From positions 1 through 11,241 of the forward strand of contig JANYKY010000416.1 of NCBI GenBank assembly GCA_025357975.1: 11,241 nt of DNA. The letters are read 5' to 3'. The DNA is from Gemmatimonadaceae bacterium (lineage in GTDB: Bacteria; Gemmatimonadota; Gemmatimonadetes; Gemmatimonadales; Gemmatimonadaceae). Shown here piece by piece: positions 6,703 to 11,241 of this stretch. Within the stretch, counting starts at the first letter, position 1. Each line of letters starts with the position of its first letter. The notes below the pieces were generated by a model. The model was not told the origin of the DNA and ran no database searches. It saw only the letters and a list, made by a program, of their open reading frames with translations. The translations under genes were made by a program, and so were the position numbers.

Positions 6703-7683
6703 ATGGGATGGCCGAACTCGGTACACGAAGCTCGACGGTTCATTCTCGGGCAGCTTCCGGGCAGCGCCGCGGTCGAAGGTGGGTCTGCAGATGCGGAGCG
6801 CTACGGCAGGGCCGATGAGCCAGCCGTACTTGTCGAGCCGTCGCTGACTGAAGGCAAATCTTTTCGCGCGATCGATGTCAGGTCGCCCGATGAGCCTTGG
6901 CTACAAAGCGGTTTCTCGGGCTTCCTTGATGGCACGCAGCAGATCTCCATCGTCAACCAACAGAAGGGCGTACCGATCGTATGGGCGAAGATCTCGGCCG
7001 CAGTCCGAGTGCGAGTCGATCGTCGCCTGCTTGCGTGGCACGCGAACGCGCCGAGTGTCAGCCGCCGCTTCTATGTTCCGTTTCGATATCTTGGCGCGGT
7101 TGACAGCGGGCTGGCCGGCGATTCCCGATTCGTCGACACCGCGAGCCCGAAGCGCACAGAAACCATTCCGTCCAGGCATCCTGCTGCGTTGATGGAGGCA
7201 GCTCTTCAGCTGATCCAGAACGATCGGGAGAGACTGGAACTCGACCTCGCCGAGGCATGGTGCGCGCGAGATGATGGAATTCTGTATATGGACGGGAGTA
7301 TCACTGGAAGCACGATCGCGTCGAGCTCAAAAAAAGTCGTCGGTGTAATCAAGACTCATCGGCGTCTCTACGCCGATGGCGATGCGTTTCAGGTCCTCGT
7401 GGGACTTCGAGCAGGGGAAAGATCATCGATGTTTCGTGTAGCGCCGCGCACGCGCTCGAGCGTTGCGAGCTGGTATGTGAGAATCCGCGAAACAGCGGGT
7501 CATGATAGCCTGTTCGGATTGGTAAGGGTCGAGTCCGCCGAAGATATTGAACCCGCGCGCGCAGACGAGATCTCGCGTTGGATCATCGCCGAGGGCTCGC
7601 CGCTTTCACTTCCTGATGGTCGCTGGGACAAGATGGCCTACGGAATTCGCGATACAGAGGAATTCCTCAGGGCAATCTCATGA
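6703..7683 (+). CDS. nurA: NurA-family 5'-3' nuclease (NurA domain protein)
   Basis: NurA nucleases act with the HerA translocase to resect DNA ends. Two metal-binding aspartate sites of the RNase H-like fold are recognisable: GFLDGTQ (Asp codon 6928-6930, residue 76) and LYMDGSIT (Asp codon 7291-7293, residue 197), the latter followed by VVGVIKTHRRLYAD, which resembles the conserved strand-helix after the second Asp. I could not place the C-terminal Tyr/His residues described for archaeal NurA, so activity is inferred. Length is 326 residues from ATG 6703 (MGWPNSVHEARRF). An alternative GTG at 6673 would overlap the TGA of the RAM gene by four bases and add ten polar residues; neither start has a strong ribosome site. 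The frame stays open further upstream but overlaps the RAM gene and does not look coding. Its TGA overlaps the herA ATG (ATGA, 7680-7683), fitting a stoichiometric complex with HerA. Confidence 0.85.
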   Translation: MGWPNSVHEARRFILGQLPGSAAVEGGSADAERYGRADEPAVLVEPSLTEGKSFRAIDVRSPDEPWLQSGFSGFLDGTQQISIVNQQKGVPIVWAKISAAVRVRVDRRLLAWHANAPSVSRRFYVPFRYLGAVDSGLAGDSRFVDTASPKRTETIPSRHPAALMEAALQLIQNDRERLELDLAEAWCARDDGILYMDGSITGSTIASSSKKVVGVIKTHRRLYADGDAFQVLVGLRAGERSSMFRVAPRTRSSVASWYVRIRETAGHDSLFGLVRVESAEDIEPARADEISRWIIAEGSPLSLPDGRWDKMAYGIRDTEEFLRAIS

Positions 7684-9644
7684 TGGAAGCCCTGGGACGA
7701 GTTGTCGCCACTGAGAGGAAGCCAAACACTCCGCACGAGTTCCATTTCTGGACTTCGCTCGACTGTCCGGTAGGCATCGGCACCATCGTGCGAGTTGAGG
7801 GCGCACATCCCGTCGAGGGCAAAATTCCGCGTATCTACGGGATCGTCGTCGAGGGGTTCAGCTATACCGACCTTCAAACTCCGATGCACGACGTGCTGAG
7901 TCACGACGGCCGGCCATCCAATGCGACCTTCGCGTCCAGTGAGCGCGCGGAAATTCGGCTCTACACCGCAGCGGTTCTGAGGCAGATTCCTGAAGAGCCG
8001 CTTCAGCCGGTACCGATGGGCGAAGTGTTTCTCGCAGAGGAAGCGGATGTAGCGACGGCGCTGCGGATGGACAGCTATCTGAAAGACGGTGCCAATACAG
8101 GCATTCCAGTCGGTGTGTATCGCGCTGGCGCAACGGATTCAGTGATCTATCTCGACGCAGATTTTTTGCTCGGGCCAGAAGCTGCTCACCTCAACATCTC
8201 CGGTATGTCGGGGCTGGCGACGAAGACCAGCGCGGTGGAGTGGCTGCTGGCATCACTCTTCGCGCACTTCCCGGCAAGTAAGGGCTCGGTCGCCGCGGTC
8301 TGCTTCAACGTCAAGGGACCTGATCTCTGTTTTCTCGATCAACCGGGCAAGCTGGAAGATCGCGACCGGGAATTGTACGAAAAAATGGGAGTGAAGCCCG
8401 GCCCGTTCGAAAACGTTACCTACTTCGCGCCATACACTGCGAAGGGATTCGGCCTCAACACTCTTAGGTCGAATGAGGCGCTTCTTCACAACGTGAAGCC
8501 GCTCACCTGGGGCCTGCGCGAGGTGCTGCAGTACGCAGAAGTGCTGCTCAACAAAGACGATATCGATGCAAAAGCAGATGCGCTGATCGATTTCATTACC
8601 GAGCGTGTCGTCGATCGGAGGTTTGACCAGGACCCATATCTCTCGCGCGAGCACACCGTGCAATCGTTCGGTGATCTCGAAAACTGGTTTAAGGATCTGT
8701 TGCGCGGACTCGAGAAGGCGAACTCGGAATCCTGGCGCACTCATCACATCGCGACGATCAGAAAAGTTCGGAATCGTCTCTCAAACATCTCGACGAGGTG
8801 CGCCGGCCTGGTCACTGATACGGGCGACGTCAGCGACCTTCCATTCGGGAGCTTCGAAGACCGCGCGGTGTATGTAGTTGACGTTGCGACGCTCGAGGAA
8901 GACGCGCAGGACCTGATCTTCGCGCGAATAGTTTCCAAGCTTCGTGAGCATCTCGAGCGACGTGATCTCGGTGTAAAGCATCTGGTCGTATTCGTTGACG
9001 AGCTCAACAAGTACGCGCCAGGCGATGCACCGGAAACGTACGTTCGAAAAATGCTGTTGGATATCGCAGAGCGAGGAAGATACCTCGGGCTCGTGTTGTT
9101 CAGCGCTCAGCAATTCAGGTCGCAGGTACACCGTAGAGTGGTCGGCAATTCTGGCACGGCTTTGTACGGACGCATGGACGGAGACGAGCTGGCCACACCC
9201 GGCTATTCGGTGCTTAGTCCTGCGACTCGCACCAAGCTCGCCACGCTCGAGAAAGGGCAGTTGATGGTTCGTCATCCGCATTTCACACAACCGATTTTTG
9301 TGCGATTTCCACGGCCTGCAGTGATGCAGGGTCGCGACGGTGCCGAGCGTTTTCCCCAGGCTTCTGACGTGACGCTCGAACATGCGCTCTATCGCTCGCT
9401 TCGAACTGTGGACCCCGCGGTGTCCATGGCATGGGTGAGCACCCTCGTTGCGCTATATGACGAGAGTGAGCTCATCGCCGCACGCAATGCCGCACTCGTG
9501 TCAAAGCCTTCGAACGTCCGTGCATTTTTCGAGTCGCGGCTTAGAAAAAAAATTCCGGCGCAGCCAGCTTTCAGCGGTGGTCTTGCACCGCGAGAATCGA
9601 TCCCGGCGCGCTCATTGCCCGATGATGATCCGTATGGTCTCTAG
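7680..9644 (+). CDS. herA: HerA-family hexameric ATPase/translocase with variant Walker A
   Basis: A 654-residue FtsK/HerA-type motor expected to form a hexamer that pumps DNA into NurA during end resection. The N-terminal 70 residues fit a HAS-barrel-like beta domain (VGIGTIVRVEG, then IYGIVVEG). The P-loop region is HLNISGMSGLATKTSAVEWLL, residues 170-190; it differs from the usual G-x-x-G-x-G-K-S/T by reading GMSGLATKT (175-183), with Thr before the Lys and one extra residue. Walker B is VVFVDELNKYAP (436-447) with Asp440-Glu441. Downstream, DIAERGRYLGLVLFSAQQ (461-478) and NSGTALYGRMDGDEL (490-504) match the sensor/arginine region of HerA. A helical insertion of about 200 residues (220-395) separates the two Walker motifs. 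The C-terminal 40 residues are low-complexity. The tandem start ATGATG overlaps the nurA stop. The next gene overlaps its 3' end by 23 bases. Confidence 0.88.
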   Translation: MMEALGRVVATERKPNTPHEFHFWTSLDCPVGIGTIVRVEGAHPVEGKIPRIYGIVVEGFSYTDLQTPMHDVLSHDGRPSNATFASSERAEIRLYTAAVLRQIPEEPLQPVPMGEVFLAEEADVATALRMDSYLKDGANTGIPVGVYRAGATDSVIYLDADFLLGPEAAHLNISGMSGLATKTSAVEWLLASLFAHFPASKGSVAAVCFNVKGPDLCFLDQPGKLEDRDRELYEKMGVKPGPFENVTYFAPYTAKGFGLNTLRSNEALLHNVKPLTWGLREVLQYAEVLLNKDDIDAKADALIDFITERVVDRRFDQDPYLSREHTVQSFGDLENWFKDLLRGLEKANSESWRTHHIATIRKVRNRLSNISTRCAGLVTDTGDVSDLPFGSFEDRAVYVVDVATLEEDAQDLIFARIVSKLREHLERRDLGVKHLVVFVDELNKYAPGDAPETYVRKMLLDIAERGRYLGLVLFSAQQFRSQVHRRVVGNSGTALYGRMDGDELATPGYSVLSPATRTKLATLEKGQLMVRHPHFTQPIFVRFPRPAVMQGRDGAERFPQASDVTLEHALYRSLRTVDPAVSMAWVSTLVALYDESELIAARNAALVSKPSNVRAFFESRLRKKIPAQPAFSGGLAPRESIPARSLPDDDPYGL

Positions 9645-10500
9645 AGGCTTCGTACTCACAGCGGCGATTGCGTTTTGTGGAATTGCGAGCTCACTGGGAG
9701 CACAGTCTCTGCTCCTTCAGATCAGCCCGCACGCGGGTGACACGCTGAATGTCAGGATGATTCAACGGGTGGATATATCGGGCACGCCAACGGGTTGCCC
9801 GACTGGGTACTCCGGTCCCAGGCGCAATGCCAGAGTCGCTCCCGAGACCAGGCCTTGCGCCCAGGGTAGCCGGCAGATGACGACCATCATGGAAGTCTTC
9901 AGCCGTGCCGTAGTTCACAAGACCGATCGGGATGGCGCACTGGTGACGGCCGTGACTGACTCGATACGTACATCGATGTCCCACGATGGCGGCAAGAGCG
10001 CTCCTCCAGTTCGCGTGAAAACGGGCATCGATGACCAGATCGACATGCGCGTCGCAACCGATGGCGGTGCAGAGGTCATCGATGCGGATGCAAGCGACGA
10101 GTTGCGGGCGCTATTCGGGCAGATGCCGGCGATGCTATCGCGAAAGCCGGTATCACCCGGAGACAGCTGGAAACGGCAGATGCGAATTCCCATTGCGGGG
10201 GAAGCCGGTGCGGCTGGGCTTGTGACCGCGACGTTTCAGCTTGATTCAATCGGTCGAAACGGCGACATCGCGTACATCTCGATGCGCGGAGTCCTGGCGC
10301 AGGATCACACGGATGGGACTCTCTCGGAGCTTTCGGGAACGTTGAAGGGAAGCATCCAGCTCGACCGGCGGCTTGCATGGATTACCGACATGCATGCCGT
10401 AATCGACGCAACATCCACGGTTCAGCCTCCGGACGGCGGAACCCCGATGATGGTGCACACGCGAGTGACTCAACAACTCAAGGCGTTTCGCCTGAGATGA
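9622..10500 (+). CDS. Exported protein of unknown function
   Basis: 292 residues. The N-terminus is a Sec-type signal peptide: basic MMIRMVSR, a hydrophobic core of FVLTAAIAFCGIASSL, and a cleavage site LGA-QS after residue 27. The Cys at 19 is not in a lipobox. The mature part is rich in alternating hydrophobic residues and probably forms beta sandwiches. It carries two Cys (59 and 79) that could form a disulfide in the periplasm. Phrases such as LSRKPVSPGDSWKRQ and AYISMRG recall exported beta-rich proteins of the DUF6263 type, but the match is only an impression. The start is at 9622 (ATGATG) or 9634 (second Met, still with an intact signal); both overlap herA, and no ribosome site is visible, suggesting translational coupling. 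The TGA overlaps the sbcD ATG (ATGA, 10497-10500). No obvious link to DNA repair is seen. Confidence 0.75.
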   Translation: MMIRMVSRGFVLTAAIAFCGIASSLGAQSLLLQISPHAGDTLNVRMIQRVDISGTPTGCPTGYSGPRRNARVAPETRPCAQGSRQMTTIMEVFSRAVVHKTDRDGALVTAVTDSIRTSMSHDGGKSAPPVRVKTGIDDQIDMRVATDGGAEVIDADASDELRALFGQMPAMLSRKPVSPGDSWKRQMRIPIAGEAGAAGLVTATFQLDSIGRNGDIAYISMRGVLAQDHTDGTLSELSGTLKGSIQLDRRLAWITDMHAVIDATSTVQPPDGGTPMMVHTRVTQQLKAFRLR

Positions 10501-11241
10501 AGCTCGTTCACCTGTCCGATCTGCATCTCGGATACAGACAATATCATCGCGTCACGCCCGGTGGATTGAATCAGCGCGAAGCGGACGTTGCCGCTGCCTT
10601 CAAGAAGACGATAGAAGCGGTCATCGACCTGCGTCCGGATGTGATAGTTATCGGCGGCGACGTCTTTCACAGCGTACGCCCGACAACCCCCGCGATTCTT
10701 CTGGCCTATCAGCAGTTCGCTCGACTTCGGGAAATGCTTCCGGATGCCACAATCGTCATGGTCGCCGGAAATCACGACACGCCGCGGACAACCGAAACGG
10801 GTCACATTATCCGGCTCTTCAAGGCGCTGGGGATCGCCGTTGTCGACAGTGAGCCGAGGCGGCTGACGTTCCGGGACGGGGAGCTGTCGGTCTTCGCGGT
10901 ACCGAGCGGCATCAAGCCCCGCCCCGCATTCGATCCCGATCCATCTGCCCGCTACAATATTCTTCTGATCCACGATGCTGTAGAAGGCGTCGTCAAACGC
11001 TTCGGGCCTCTTGCCGCGATTGGCTATGGAGATCTCAAGGTCGAAGAGCTCAATGCAAGCCGCTGGGATTACGTCGCGCTCGGTCATTATCACGTTTACC
11101 ATCAGGTTGCGCCGAACGCCTATTACTCCGGGTCGCTCGAGTATACGAGCACGAACGTCTGGGGTGAGATCGACGATGAGATGGAGAAGCGTGTCAATGG
11201 CAAGCGAGTGCCGGGGAAGGGGTTCATCGCGCACGACCTGG
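10497..11241 (+). CDS. sbcD: SbcD/Mre11 exonuclease subunit, 3' end missing
   Basis: Metallophosphoesterase nuclease that works with the SbcC/Rad50 ATPase on double-strand ends and hairpins. The window holds the first 248 residues (the frame runs off the right edge; the family is about 400). The phosphoesterase motifs are complete: DLH (Asp8, His10), GGDVFHS (Asp55), GNHD (Asn92, His93), LLIHDA (His159) and GHYH (His197, His199), followed by YYSGSLEYTS. These give the two-metal site and the catalytic His93. ATG 10497 is fixed by the N-terminal MKLVHLSDLHLG, which begins at the standard place, and overlaps the stop of the exported-protein gene (ATGA). Placement after nurA and herA resembles the archaeal herA-mre11-rad50-nurA cluster, so sbcC is expected just downstream. 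A long antisense frame at 10470-11234 is a shadow of this gene. Confidence 0.95.
   Translation, partial: MKLVHLSDLHLGYRQYHRVTPGGLNQREADVAAAFKKTIEAVIDLRPDVIVIGGDVFHSVRPTTPAILLAYQQFARLREMLPDATIVMVAGNHDTPRTTETGHIIRLFKALGIAVVDSEPRRLTFRDGELSVFAVPSGIKPRPAFDPDPSARYNILLIHDAVEGVVKRFGPLAAIGYGDLKVEELNASRWDYVALGHYHVYHQVAPNAYYSGSLEYTSTNVWGEIDDEMEKRVNGKRVPGKGFIAHDL

Noticed and set aside
9448..9621. Upstream extension of the exported-protein frame
   Set aside because: Lies inside herA in another frame, and would bury the clear signal peptide within the protein.
10470..11234. 254-codon open frame on the minus strand
   Set aside because: Antisense to sbcD, in which all phosphoesterase motifs are in place. 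No support for a gene of its own.

Overview
This window is a moderately GC-rich, gene-dense bacterial chromosome segment. It holds nine complete or nearly complete genes plus two genes cut by the window edges, with no tRNA, rRNA, CRISPR array or insertion sequence that I can see. The mix suggests a free-living bacterium from a phylum such as Gemmatimonadota: a single-chain glycine dehydrogenase, a type II thymidine kinase, an RG-tailed DEAD-box-like protein, and an archaeal-style NurA/HerA pair joined to SbcD. That placement is an inference from gene content only, and other deep-branching phyla are possible.

Left part (1-3020, + strand): the C-terminal nine tenths of gcvP (glycine decarboxylase P-protein), then a short divergent HU/IHF-like DNA-binding protein. 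A palindrome at 2983-3013 lies between the HU-like gene and the convergent gcvH and could end transcription from both sides.

Middle part (3023-6262, - strand), in transcription order: a DEAD-box-helicase-like protein that has lost its ATPase motifs but keeps a long Arg/Asp/Gly-rich tail, thymidine kinase (tdk, ATGA overlap), dephospho-CoA kinase (coaE) and the glycine cleavage H protein (gcvH). gcvH probably also has its own promoter. gcvP and gcvH belong to one enzyme complex but here lie on opposite strands.

Right part (6263-11241, + strand): a divergent intergenic region carries a very good extended -10 promoter (TGTTATAAT) followed at once by a GC-rich inverted repeat. It leads a tightly packed series: a stand-alone Lrp/AsnC-type RAM domain protein, a NurA-family nuclease, a HerA-family hexameric ATPase with an atypical Walker A, an exported protein of unknown function, and the N-terminal two thirds or so of SbcD/Mre11. 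Most junctions overlap by a few bases, so co-expression is likely. NurA, HerA and Mre11 (with Rad50/SbcC, expected just beyond the right edge) form the DNA-end resection machinery known from archaea. The ligand-sensing domain at the head of the operon and the exported protein inside it are the unexpected members.

The points most worth following are the ATPase-dead DEAD-box-like protein, the composition of the NurA-HerA-SbcD operon, the altered HerA P-loop, and the HU-like protein that lacks the usual DNA-intercalating proline.
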